Assembly (NCBI GenBank): GCA_035295665.1
Contig: DATGIQ010000297.1
Location: forward strand, 1 to 12,790
Length of the DNA stretch: 12,790 nucleotides
Direction of reading: 5' to 3'
Source of the DNA: DATGIQ01 sp035295665
GTDB taxonomy: Bacteria > Planctomycetota > Planctomycetia > Gemmatales > Gemmataceae
The notes beneath the pieces were generated by a model. The model did no database searches. It was not told the origin of the DNA and was given only the letters and a program-made list of their open reading frames with translations. Below, one piece after another: positions 1 through 7,218 of this stretch (positions are counted from its first letter, which is position 1; every line of letters begins with the position of its first letter). The position numbers and the translations under genes are program-made.

Positions 1-573
1 CTGGCGCCACGGGTGCAGCTCTATTCCGCCGACGTGTTCGGGCCGCAGGGAAGCTGCGAAGTCGACGTGATCATCCGCGCCCTGCACTGGGCCATCAACG
101 TATGGCGGTGCAAGGTCATCAATCTTTCGCTGGGTGTGCCAGAGCACCGCTTGCAGCAGGTGCAGCGCCGCTATCAATTCTTGCGGGCGATCGAGGAAGG
201 CTATTACAAGGATGTACACATTTTCGCGGCGGCCCACAACGAACACCCGCTGACCCGCAGTTATCCTGCCGTCTTCGCGCCGCCCTTGATTTCCGTGGAT
301 AAGCAGACGTTCCGCGATCCGCTCGAATTCGCTTACCAGTTGCGCGAGCAGATCGAGTTTCAAGCTCACGGCTGCGGCCAGCTCGGCTCCTTTGCCGACG
401 AGCCGGCAACCAGCTGGGCGGCGCCCCATCTCGCGGGGATTTCCTGCCGTCTGCTCTCGCTCCGACCGGAGTTAAAACCGTTTGAGGTGAAGACGATCTT
501 GTATTGGCTGAGCCGGCATTATGCACGGTCGGCTTACGAGGCCAGAGCCTCGGGAGAGTCTACGTATTCGTAA
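1..573 (+). CDS. S8 family (subtilisin-like) serine protease, C-terminal part
   Basis: The reading frame is open from the first base, so the start lies outside the window; 190 residues are visible. The opening LAPRVQLYSADVFG matches the strand before the second half of a subtilase domain. INLSLG at residues 40-45 is the typical subtilase strand, AAHNE (N80) fits the oxyanion-hole asparagine region, and ATSWAAPH (S138) fits the catalytic serine motif usually written GTSxAAPH. The catalytic Asp and His would lie upstream, off the window. After the serine helix there are only about 50 residues and no extra C-terminal domain. The final 40 bases overlap the 3' end of mqnC on the other strand. Subtilases cleave peptide bonds and are commonly secreted, but no signal peptide can be judged here and the substrate is unknown. 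The glycine before the serine motif is replaced by alanine, which is mildly unusual. Confidence 0.85.
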   Translation: MAPRVQLYSADVFGPQGSCEVDVIIRALHWAINVWRCKVINLSLGVPEHRLQQVQRRYQFLRAIEEGYYKDVHIFAAAHNEHPLTRSYPAVFAPPLISVDKQTFRDPLEFAYQLREQIEFQAHGCGQLGSFADEPATSWAAPHLAGISCRLLSLRPELKPFEVKTILYWLSRHYARSAYEARASGESTYS

Positions 574-1625
574 AACACATTTCGCTGGCGGGGAATGTAG
601 CCCGCCTCCCGGATCGCACTCTTGATTTGTTCCAGGGTCAGGTAATACACCGTTCCGGCGGAGGCAACGACGTTTTCTTCAATCATCAGGCTCCCCATGT
701 CGTTGGCGCCGAAGAACAGCGCCAACTGCCCGACTTTCGGTCCCTGCGTGACCCAGGACGATTGAATGTTGGCAATATTGTCCAGATACAGGCGGGCGAT
801 GGCCTGGGTCTTCAAGTACTCGTAGGCCCCGGCCGGCGGCACCTGAGCCATCTCGGTGTGCTCCGGTTGGAAGGTCCAGCAGATGAAAGCCGTGAATCCG
901 CCGGTTTCGTCTTGTAACTGCCGCAACCGCTCCAGGGTTTCGATGCGTTCGGCCAGCGTTTCGATGTGGCCAAACATCATCGTGCAGCTCGATCGGCCGC
1001 CCAGCTCGTGCCAAACGCGGTGCACCTCCAGCCATTCATCGGTCAGGCACTTGTTGACCGTCATCGCCTTGCGAACACGATCGACCAGGATCTCACCGCC
1101 GCCGCCCGGCAGACTTCCCATCCCGGCGTCTTTCAGCCGCCGCAACACCTCGCGCAAAGGGAGCTTGTTGAGCTTGTGAAAATGCCACAACTCCGGCGGA
1201 CTGAAGGCGTGCAAATTCACCAGCGGGAACCGAGCTTTCAAATCCCGCAGCAATTCCTCGTACCATTCCAGCTTCAGACTGGGGTGCAGGCCACCCTGCA
1301 TCAGGATCTGATCGCCGCCCAACGCAACCGTTTCCTCGATTTTCTGATAAAGGACGTCCCGCGGCAGCACGTAGGCATCGTCATCATGGCTCTTGCGGTA
1401 AAACGCGCAGAAATCGCAGATGGCAGCGCAGACGTTGGTATAGTTGATGTTCCGGTCGATGTTGTAGGTCCGGTAAGGCTCCGGGTGGAGACGGCGGCAC
1501 ACGGCATCGGCAGCTCGGCCCAGGGCCATCAGATCGCGGCACTCGAACAAGGTGCAGCCTTCTTCCGGCGTCAACCGCTCACCGTCAACCGCCCTCTGTA
1601 AGGCGCGCTGGACCGCGGGGTTCAA
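534..1625 (-). CDS. mqnC: Cyclic dehypoxanthinyl futalosine synthase (radical SAM, menaquinone synthesis)
   Basis: This cytoplasmic enzyme cyclises dehypoxanthinyl futalosine in the futalosine route to menaquinone. The radical SAM motif CxxxCxxC is in NYTNVCAAICDFCAFYR, at residues 66, 70 and 73 counted from base 1625. The stretches HAFSPPELWH, SLPGGGGEIL, MMFGHIET, DETGGFTAFI, SWVTQGPKVG and GANDMGSLMIEENVVASAG are signatures of MqnC and separate it from the related MqnE. The start is uncertain. A GTG at 1706 would overlap the WD40 gene by 43 bases, and a TTG at 1667 would overlap its stop as TTGA. I prefer the TTG at 1625, which has a GGGAG ribosome site (1638-1634) 8 bases upstream and gives 363 residues with a family-like N-terminus (ALQRAVDGERLTPEEG). 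The gene is last in the TPR-WD40 cluster, and no other mqn gene is in the window. The family call is very sure; the start is not. Confidence 0.93.
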   Translation of the reverse strand: MNPAVQRALQRAVDGERLTPEEGCTLFECRDLMALGRAADAVCRRLHPEPYRTYNIDRNINYTNVCAAICDFCAFYRKSHDDDAYVLPRDVLYQKIEETVALGGDQILMQGGLHPSLKLEWYEELLRDLKARFPLVNLHAFSPPELWHFHKLNKLPLREVLRRLKDAGMGSLPGGGGEILVDRVRKAMTVNKCLTDEWLEVHRVWHELGGRSSCTMMFGHIETLAERIETLERLRQLQDETGGFTAFICWTFQPEHTEMAQVPPAGAYEYLKTQAIARLYLDNIANIQSSWVTQGPKVGQLALFFGANDMGSLMIEENVVASAGTVYYLTLEQIKSAIREAGYIPRQRNVFYEYVDSPEALAS

Positions 1626-1663
1626 AAGACATTCTCCCGAAAGGAAATTGAGAATGGAATCCC

Positions 1664-2707
1664 TCAACGCAAGGTCATTCGCTCTTCCCCCTTCTCGGCA
1701 TCCCACAACCTTACCGTACCATCTTGACCGCCCGACGCCAACAGGCTGTCCGTCGTGCCGAAGGCGACGTCCTTGACGATTCCTTTGTGTCCCGCCAGGA
1801 TTGAGCGCAGCTGCCGGCTCGACACATCCCAGATTCGGATCGTGTGATCATCGCCGGCGGAAGCCAGCAGCTTGCCACTGGGCGAAAACTTGACCACGAG
1901 AATCCGGTCGTCATGGCCCTGGAGAGTCGCGAGCTCTTTCCACGTTTCCGTGTCCCAGAGCTTGATGGTTCGTTCCCAACTCCCAGAGGCGAGCAACTTG
2001 CCATCGGGAGAAAAGGCCACTGAACTGACGGTTTCCGCGTGCCCTTTCAACGTGGTGACGAGGGACCGTTTCGCCACGTCCCAGATTCGCACGGTTTCGT
2101 CCCAGAAGCCGGCCGCCACGGTTTTGCCGTCCGGGCTCAGCGCCACACTGCTGACGAAAGCCGGACTGTTGGGAAGGTCGGCCAAGCAGTCGCCGGTGGC
2201 GGCATTCCACAACTTGACCTCGTAGGAAGTGATGAACGGACTGGCATGCGAGGCCGCGGTGGCCATCGTCTTGCCGTCGGCGGAGAAGCTGACCGACGTG
2301 ATCGGGGTCTTGTGACCTTGAAAGGTGCGCTCTTGCTTCCCGGTTGCGCTATCCCAGACAATCAGCGTGTGATCGTGGCTGCCGGTGATCAGCTTGTCAC
2401 TGCCGGGAATGAAGGCAACCACCGTGATCGCGCTGGAATGGCCATGAAAGGAAAGCTTTTCCTTGCCGGTCGCCACGTCCCAAAGCTTCACGTCCTGGTC
2501 CGCGGCCGCGGCCAAGGTTTTGCCGTCCGGGCTGAAGGCGACACATTCGATCCAGGGCGGAATGGCGGCCGCCGCGGCCGTCACCGTCTTCTTGGCACAG
2601 CCGGCGGCAACGCCCAGCGAGAAACAGAACACGAGACCCAGAGACATCGAGACGATTCGAGGACACCATCTGGGATGGTCGTTGGGAGGTTGTGGTTGTC
2701 CAGACAT
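1664..2707 (-). CDS. WD40-repeat lipoprotein, seven-bladed propeller
   Basis: The 347-residue protein starts with a hydrophobic segment (residues 18-36) ending in VAAGC, a lipobox-like site with Cys37. It is therefore probably an exported, lipid-anchored protein. Seven WD40 repeats then fill the rest, each with a form of xVAFSPDGKxLAxxxxDxTVRLWD. Repeat 3 has a short insertion (SHASPFITSYE) before its LWN. Seven repeats are enough to close one propeller and no other domain is present. I chose the ATG at 2707 because a strong ribosome site (AGAGAGGA) sits 9 bases upstream inside the end of the TPR gene. The frame stays open further upstream, but that part only overlaps the TPR gene. The TPR stop is just 4 bases before this start, so translation is probably coupled. 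The likely role is a protein-interaction scaffold at the envelope; no enzymatic function can be seen and the partner is unknown. Confidence 0.88.
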   Translation of the reverse strand: MSGQPQPPNDHPRWCPRIVSMSLGLVFCFSLGVAAGCAKKTVTAAAAAIPPWIECVAFSPDGKTLAAAADQDVKLWDVATGKEKLSFHGHSSAITVVAFIPGSDKLITGSHDHTLIVWDSATGKQERTFQGHKTPITSVSFSADGKTMATAASHASPFITSYEVKLWNAATGDCLADLPNSPAFVSSVALSPDGKTVAAGFWDETVRIWDVAKRSLVTTLKGHAETVSSVAFSPDGKLLASGSWERTIKLWDTETWKELATLQGHDDRILVVKFSPSGKLLASAGDDHTIRIWDVSSRQLRSILAGHKGIVKDVAFGTTDSLLASGGQDGTVRLWDAEKGEERMTLR

Positions 2708-2711
2708 GGAA

Positions 2712-3980
2712 TCAATTCCTCTCTTGCAACGAAAAGGATGGCCCGAAGGAAGAATCGGATTGGTTGGCGGCACAGGCTGCGGCGGCTTCCCGCCACATTT
2801 GCGCTTCGGCCTTGCGATTGAGTTTCGAGCACAGATCCGCGAGCTGGTTCCGAACGCCGGCGTCCCAGGGGTCCCGCAGGGCACGGTCGTGGAGCTTGGT
2901 AAGACGGTCCTTGTAGATGCGGGCTTCTTCCAGGAGCTGCCGCTGTTGCTCCGAGCGTGCGTCATCGCCCAGCTGTTTGTAGGCTTGCATCAACAATTGG
3001 CGGCTGATGTGATCGTGGGCGTCGATCCGCACGGCCGCCTCGAGCAGGGGGACTGCCGCCTTTGCCTCACCATCGGACAGAAACATCTTGGCACGTAATT
3101 GCAGCCCCTGGGGAAGCTCCGGCTGGGCCCGGAGAGCGGCCTCGAGCGCCTGGATCGCTTCGGATGGTCGCCCTAAACTCGACAGACATTGGGCCCGCAA
3201 GGTTAGCACTTCCGCTTGATCGCGCTCACCGGGGTACTGATCCAAGGTTTCGAGCGCGGCTTGGTATTCCGCCGGCCCGTTGATCAAGGTCTCCGCCAGC
3301 TCCTTGACGACCTGGGCCCGGAGGTCGGGTTCCAGCTCACGGCGACTCGCCTCCCCATACGCTTCGATGGCTTCGTCAAACTTGCCAAAGTCCTTGGCGA
3401 GAAACCAGCCGATCCAGCGATGGGGCCGGCCGTTGTGCGGATCGAGCCTCGCCCATTCGCGCAGATGGGCAATCGCCAGCGCCGGGCTGTTCAGATCAAT
3501 ATAAATGGCGGCCAACCACCGATGCGCTTCGGTGTGATCCGGGTTTCGTTGGAGAACGGTGTCGAGCACTTGAGCCGCGAACCGCCGTTCGCCGAGATGG
3601 ACCAGCGATTCCGCGCCGAGCACGGCCGCATCCGTCGCCAGGCGTCCTTCATTGCGAACCTGAGCCAATTCGCCGAGGGCGAGCTGATAGGAGTCCCCCC
3701 CCGTCGAGAGCCAATGCCCGGCCGCATCACCCGCGAGCCGGGCCCTGCACAACCAGCTTTCACCGCGCAAGAGGTGAGCATAATCGCCATGCCCCCCGCG
3801 GTCGAGCAGGTCGGCGAAGCGATCCGCTTGTGTCCAGTTGCTTTGAGCCAACGCCCTCCGTCCGCGTTCCAGCAACGAGCTGGCCCGGCTCGTCGAAACG
3901 AAGTACCACGTTCCTGCAAGCGCCAGCGCCATCAGCGGCAATCCGAGAATGACGCCCTTGTGCCAGGTCGATCTTAACAT
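2712..3980 (-). CDS. Membrane-anchored TPR-repeat protein
   Basis: 422 residues. A single N-terminal membrane helix (about residues 9-29, GVILGLPLMALALAGTWYFV) has basic residues before it, so the helical-repeat body is probably periplasmic. TPR-like units are clearest at about 117-150, 151-184, 187-216, 255-288 and 289-322, with the usual small residues and prolines (RNPDHTEAHRWLAAIY, LRAQCLSSLGRPSEAIQALE). Residues 348-400 align without gaps to residues 347-399 of the divergent TPR protein at 4145-5461, so the two are paralogues. The C-terminal 20 residues look disordered. The ribosome site before the ATG at 3980 is weak, but no better start precedes the membrane helix. The gene is first of the cluster with the WD40 lipoprotein and mqnC. 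TPR arrays bind proteins; the specific partner is not visible. Confidence 0.85.
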   Translation of the reverse strand: MLRSTWHKGVILGLPLMALALAGTWYFVSTSRASSLLERGRRALAQSNWTQADRFADLLDRGGHGDYAHLLRGESWLCRARLAGDAAGHWLSTGGDSYQLALGELAQVRNEGRLATDAAVLGAESLVHLGERRFAAQVLDTVLQRNPDHTEAHRWLAAIYIDLNSPALAIAHLREWARLDPHNGRPHRWIGWFLAKDFGKFDEAIEAYGEASRRELEPDLRAQVVKELAETLINGPAEYQAALETLDQYPGERDQAEVLTLRAQCLSSLGRPSEAIQALEAALRAQPELPQGLQLRAKMFLSDGEAKAAVPLLEAAVRIDAHDHISRQLLMQAYKQLGDDARSEQQRQLLEEARIYKDRLTKLHDRALRDPWDAGVRNQLADLCSKLNRKAEAQMWREAAAACAANQSDSSFGPSFSLQERN

Positions 3981-4144
3981 ACCGTCACGCGGTCAGCCCC
4001 AGAAGGCGGAGATCGTACTCGGGTTTATGAAAATGAGAAGCCAGGGTTGTTCTCCCAAATCGGTGCGGTGATTTCAAGATTACTTGCAACGATCGTGGCC
4101 GACTTATCTAATGAGCAGATCGGTCTCTCAATGAGGTCTGACCC
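3981..4144. promoter_or_regulatory. Divergent intergenic region between two TPR paralogues
   Basis: These 164 bases are the only space between the two divergently read TPR genes and must hold the start signals for both. A candidate plus-strand promoter is listed separately. I found no convincing minus-strand -35/-10 pair and only a poor ribosome site before the start at 3980. No strong inverted repeat that would suggest an operator was seen. Confidence 0.5.
4084..4112 (+). promoter_or_regulatory. Candidate sigma70-like promoter of the 4145 TPR gene
   Basis: TTGCAA (4084-4089, 4 of 6 matches to the -35 consensus) is followed by a 17-base spacer and TCTAAT (4107-4112, 5 of 6 matches to the -10 consensus). 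Transcription would begin near 4119, giving a short leader of about 26 bases that includes a GAGG ribosome site at 4133-4136, 8 bases before the ATG. Planctomycete promoter rules are poorly known, so this is only a pattern match. Confidence 0.4.
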
Positions 4145-5461
4145 ATGTCCTGTCCGACGACAACGAAAATCCCCAAGCGCGCTTCCTCGCGCTGGTTTGT
4201 GGCTGCGCTGGTCGTTGTTTTTATCCTGAGTGGTCTCTGCACCTATGCGGTGGTCCATTGGCTGACCTCCACGCAAGTGCCGCACGAGGGCGCGGAAATG
4301 CATCGGCAACAAGCCATGCAGGCACTCGAGGCCGATGACTTGGCCCTGGCCAAGACCCACCTGGCTCGATGCTTGGAGCTTTGGCCGATTCATGCGGAGA
4401 CTCACTTCTTGATGGCACGGACGTGCCGCCGGGCGGACGATGCTCCCGGTTGGCAGGCGCATTGGAGGAGGGCCCAGGTCTTGGGATGGAACAAGGATGC
4501 CCTGGACCTGGAACGGGACCTCATGCAAGCCCAGCAAGGACACGTTCTGCCCGTGGAACGGAAGCTGTTGGATTACCTTGCCGCACACCCTCCCGAGGAC
4601 GAAATCGTTTGCGAGGCGATGGCGCGGGGCTACCTGGCGGCACAGCTTCTGGTCCCTCTGCTGGAGCTGACCCGCACATGGATCGAGCGTTATCCCGACC
4701 ATTGGCAGCCCCATCTTTTTCGTGGCCGCGTGTTTCAGCTTGGCCATTCCACCGACCGAGCCATCAGCGAATACCGGTACGTCCTCGAGCGAAAGCCGGA
4801 CCATGCCGAGGCCCACCGCGAGCTGGCCGAGGCGTTGATGGTGAACGCCGGGTTTGCGGAGGCGTTGACGCACTTCGAGGCCTATCTCCAGCACCATCCC
4901 GACGAACCGGGTGCCCAGGTCGGTCGAGCCAACTGCCAGTTTTCCCTCGGACAATTTGATGCCGCACGGGCGACCCTGGATCAATTGTTCTCGCGCACCC
5001 AGGAGGTTGCCGCCGGGGATTTTGTGCGGGCGAAGGTAGAGCTGGCCGTCGATCAACCGGGCGAAGCCCTTCGCTGGTTAACACGGGCCGAAGCACTGGC
5101 ACCCCACGAGCCCGACATCACCTATTACCAGGTGCTGGTTCTTCAGCGCTTGGGCCGGGCCGATGAGGCGAAGAAGTATGAACAAAAGCTGCAAACCGAC
5201 CGCCGGCAATTTGATCGCCTCAACGAAATCAAGAAACAAATCCTTACCGATGCGCGCAATCCGACCTTGCGTCAGCAAGCCGGTGCCGTGGCTCTGAGCT
5301 TAGGGCGCAAGGCGGAAGCGCTGAACTGGCTCGACAGTGCGCTGCTCTTGGAATCAAGCCATGCGCCGACGCATCAGTTGTTGGCCGAATACTACGAAAA
5401 GTCGGGAGACGGCCAACGAGCCGCGTACCATCGTCGCCGAGCGGAAGGTGCTCGGCAATGA
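4145..5461 (+). CDS. Membrane-anchored TPR-repeat protein, paralogue of the divergent neighbour
   Basis: 438 residues. A basic N-terminus (KIPKRASSR) precedes one membrane helix at about 17-40, then a helical-repeat body probably facing the periplasm. TPR-like units are clearest at about 52-85 (ALEADDLALAKTHLARCLEL), 186-219, 220-253 (AEAHRELAEALMVNAGFAEA), 256-288, 291-324 and 380-430. Residues 347-399 match residues 348-400 of the 2712-3980 product with no gaps: by my hand count 18 of 53 positions are identical, including DRL and RKAEA. The ATG at 4145 has GAGG 8 bases upstream. A hairpin follows the stop by 10 bases. The gene is monocistronic in this window. The role is probably as an envelope scaffold or assembly factor; nothing catalytic is visible. 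Confidence 0.85.
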   Translation: MSCPTTTKIPKRASSRWFVAALVVVFILSGLCTYAVVHWLTSTQVPHEGAEMHRQQAMQALEADDLALAKTHLARCLELWPIHAETHFLMARTCRRADDAPGWQAHWRRAQVLGWNKDALDLERDLMQAQQGHVLPVERKLLDYLAAHPPEDEIVCEAMARGYLAAQLLVPLLELTRTWIERYPDHWQPHLFRGRVFQLGHSTDRAISEYRYVLERKPDHAEAHRELAEALMVNAGFAEALTHFEAYLQHHPDEPGAQVGRANCQFSLGQFDAARATLDQLFSRTQEVAAGDFVRAKVELAVDQPGEALRWLTRAEALAPHEPDITYYQVLVLQRLGRADEAKKYEQKLQTDRRQFDRLNEIKKQILTDARNPTLRQQAGAVALSLGRKAEALNWLDSALLLESSHAPTHQLLAEYYEKSGDGQRAAYHRRRAEGARQ

Positions 5462-5471
5462 GCTTGGTGTA

Positions 5472-5498
5472 CCGTGGCGGTTCGGGGAACCGCCACGG
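5472..5498. terminator. Perfect 12-bp hairpin between convergent genes, probable bidirectional terminator
   Basis: CCGTGGCGGTTC at 5472-5483 is the exact reverse complement of GAACCGCCACGG at 5487-5498, with a 3-base GGG loop. It lies 10 bases after the TPR stop and 11 bases past the DUF1559 stop on the other strand, where a shared terminator is expected. Neither side has a run of T, so it is not a textbook Rho-independent terminator. It could instead stall polymerase or protect 3' ends. Confidence 0.6.
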
Positions 5499-5509
5499 CA
5501 CGGTATGAA

Positions 5510-6607
5510 TTAGTTGATGTCATCCAGCGAAAACGTCCCGCCGTCCGCCCGATGCCCCAGCATGTTGAAGACCTGGGCGTTGATTTCATACTTGATATGG
5601 TGCACCGAACCATCGGCAAAGACCGCATTGATTCCCGCCGGATGAGCCCCACCGAACACATATCCGCAGTTGGACCAGCGCGCATCGGTTTGTGGCAACG
5701 GGATATCGCGGGTCGGGTTGGGGCAAAAACTCGGAGTATTCACCGTCGAGCGGGCCTGGTCCGGATCATACCCGGTCGCCGGGCCCGCATCGTCCGCCCA
5801 GTGATCGCCGCCATACGAATTAGACGGTACCCATTTGTCGGCGATCACCATGGTATTCGACGTTCCATCGGAAACGTCGCCGATTTTGACCGGTTGGTCG
5901 CGGTATTTTCCACCCTGATCGTATCGCGTGGTGAGGATGGGGATGATGACACCCCAGTACTTCCCATTGTCTCCCCAGAAGGTCTGATCCGGCGTCTCAT
6001 TGGTGCGCAGGGGATATCGGCCGGGAACCGCTGAGCCATAATCGCTGAGACTGGTCTTATGTTGGTTGCCGCCGTTCCAGTAAAGGCTGACCTCCCTTCG
6101 GGACGGGCAATAATACGTGGGAATTGGGCTCTGGCGGACCCGGCCGGTGGGCAGCGGATGGTTCGCATCGACCATGTAGCCACTATTCTTGGGAAATGGC
6201 GGGGACGGCATCGATCCATCGGTCCCCCAAAGATTGCCATTGCCTCCGGGGATCATGTCATTCAGCTGATACACGTTGCCTTGTTCGATATAGGGAAGAA
6301 TCTGGTAGCACCAGCTGGCCGTTTGCAGCGAAACGCCGTGGGGTGTTGAGCCATCCTTGGTGGTGTAGGAAATCCCAAATTGCCAGTAGGCGCCGCTGGT
6401 CGGGAACCGGGCCTGCGAATCATGGAAATTGTGCAGGGCCACGCCGATCTGTTTGAGATTATTGGCACATTTCATGCGGTTGGCGGATTCTCGGACTTTT
6501 TGGACGGCCGGCAGGAGCAGGCCAATCAGCACCGCAATGATCGCGATGACGACCAGCAGCTCGATCAACGTGAACGCCAGGTTGACCCGAAACCATTTCG
6601 CACGCAT
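5510..6607 (-). CDS. DUF1559 family pseudopilin-like protein with H-X9-DG C-terminal motif
   Basis: 365 residues. The N-terminus is a type IV pilin/type II secretion prepilin signal: a short leader MRAKWFRVNLA, then FTLIELLVVIAIIAVLIGLL with Glu at position +5 (residue 16). This is followed by the DUF1559 signature LPAVQKVRESANRMKCANNLKQIGVALHNFHD. Near the end, H322 is followed nine residues later by D332-G333 (GGAHPAGINAVFADG), the H-X9-DG motif common in planctomycetes. The leader ends in Ala rather than the usual Gly. I chose the ATG at 6607 because AGGAGG (6618-6613) lies 5 bases upstream and the leader is then normal length; a start at 6634 would only add MLSAPEEVV. The protein is expected in the inner membrane or periplasm after leader cleavage. 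The biological role of this very large paralogous family is not established. Confidence 0.93.
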   Translation of the reverse strand: MRAKWFRVNLAFTLIELLVVIAIIAVLIGLLLPAVQKVRESANRMKCANNLKQIGVALHNFHDSQARFPTSGAYWQFGISYTTKDGSTPHGVSLQTASWCYQILPYIEQGNVYQLNDMIPGGNGNLWGTDGSMPSPPFPKNSGYMVDANHPLPTGRVRQSPIPTYYCPSRREVSLYWNGGNQHKTSLSDYGSAVPGRYPLRTNETPDQTFWGDNGKYWGVIIPILTTRYDQGGKYRDQPVKIGDVSDGTSNTMVIADKWVPSNSYGGDHWADDAGPATGYDPDQARSTVNTPSFCPNPTRDIPLPQTDARWSNCGYVFGGAHPAGINAVFADGSVHHIKYEINAQVFNMLGHRADGGTFSLDDIN

Positions 6608-6680
6608 AACCACCTCCTCGGGTGCGGACAACAACGATATGAAAAATGCACGCGTTTTTTTGGATGTCGGAAACCCGCAT

Positions 6681-7118
6681 TCATTTCACGACCAGCTTCA
6701 TTGCGGCATCGTCGAGTTCGAGAGCGCTTCCCATTGCGGTCATGACATAGCGCTTGCCGTCCTGTCCCGTTTTTTCGTGAAGGACGACCATCCACGGACC
6801 GGCGGGTCCCCCGTTCACCACAACGTAGGGCTGATGATCACGGGGAGAAATCAGGACTTCGTCGACGTCGTCGACCCGTAGTTCGGCAAGCTTGGTTTTG
6901 CTCAACTTCTTGGCCCAGGCCTTCAGTTCTTCCATGTTGGCCGGCTTCTTGTGGTGAATTGCGCCAAAGGCGTTGTAGAGCGAGTTGAGTTGGCGGATGC
7001 GGACTTCGACCAGCGGGGGTTGTCGAGGTTCTTCCTGTTGACGGCAGCCCGTCAGCAGAGGAAAAAGCAGAGCAGCTCCGAGCACCCCCTGGCCAAGGAC
7101 CCCTGTGCGGACGTGCAT
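6681..7118 (-). CDS. Small lipoprotein, possible planctomycete envelope protein
   Basis: 145 residues from the ATG at 7118. A signal peptide with lipobox LLTGC (Cys25) begins the protein, so it is predicted to be exported and lipid-anchored. The mature part has a helix (RIRQLNSLYNAFGAIHHKKPANMEELKAWAKKL) followed by a beta-rich portion: EVLISPRDHQPYVVVN, PWMVVLHEKTG and GKRYVMTAMGSALEL. I have seen this helix-then-PRD-x-x-PYVV layout in planctomycete hypothetical proteins near DUF1559 genes, but I cannot name a family. AGGGG (7130-7126) lies 7 bases before the chosen start; an ATG at 7172 in the same frame lacks a ribosome site and would put 18 residues before the signal. The DUF1559 gene follows 73 bases downstream on the same strand, so the two may be cotranscribed. 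No enzyme motif is visible. Confidence 0.75.
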   Translation of the reverse strand: MHVRTGVLGQGVLGAALLFPLLTGCRQQEEPRQPPLVEVRIRQLNSLYNAFGAIHHKKPANMEELKAWAKKLSKTKLAELRVDDVDEVLISPRDHQPYVVVNGGPAGPWMVVLHEKTGQDGKRYVMTAMGSALELDDAAMKLVVK

Positions 7119-7189
7119 GATCGCGCCCCTGGAGAGTCGGGAAGCAACCTGGATACGCTCAGACAATCTCATCCGTCGAATTCGAGAGT

Positions 7190-7218
7190 AGTTTGATCGC
7201 CAAGATGACGATTGTCAA
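7190..7218 (-). promoter_or_regulatory. Candidate promoter of the lipoprotein gene
   Basis: On the minus strand TTGACA (7218-7213) is a perfect -35 box. Seventeen bases on, CAAACT (7195-7190) is a weak -10 with 3 of 6 matches. The leader to the ATG at 7118 would be about 65 bases. The opposite side of this 257-base divergent gap (7119-7375) holds an A+T-rich patch, GATAAAATAAT at 7290-7300, which could be the -10 region of the ferredoxin gene, but no good -35 accompanies it. Confidence 0.3.

Noticed and set aside
1664..2707. WD40 tandem repeats considered as a DNA repeat array
   Set aside because: The periodicity is at protein level; the nucleotide units are too diverged for a DNA repeat or CRISPR-like array.
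2039..2821. 260-codon plus-strand frame opposite the WD40 gene
   Set aside because: The repeated pattern in it is just the reverse reading of the WD40 repeats, with no independent protein signature.
2708..2965. Upstream in-frame extension of the WD40 gene
   Set aside because: It lies wholly inside the TPR gene in another frame, lacks protein-like composition and would bury the lipoprotein signal; the ATG at 2707 has a strong ribosome site.
4025..5056. 343-codon open frame on the minus strand across the second TPR gene
   Set aside because: It is antisense to a coding frame with a membrane helix, TPR units and a proper ribosome site; no motif is visible in the shadow.
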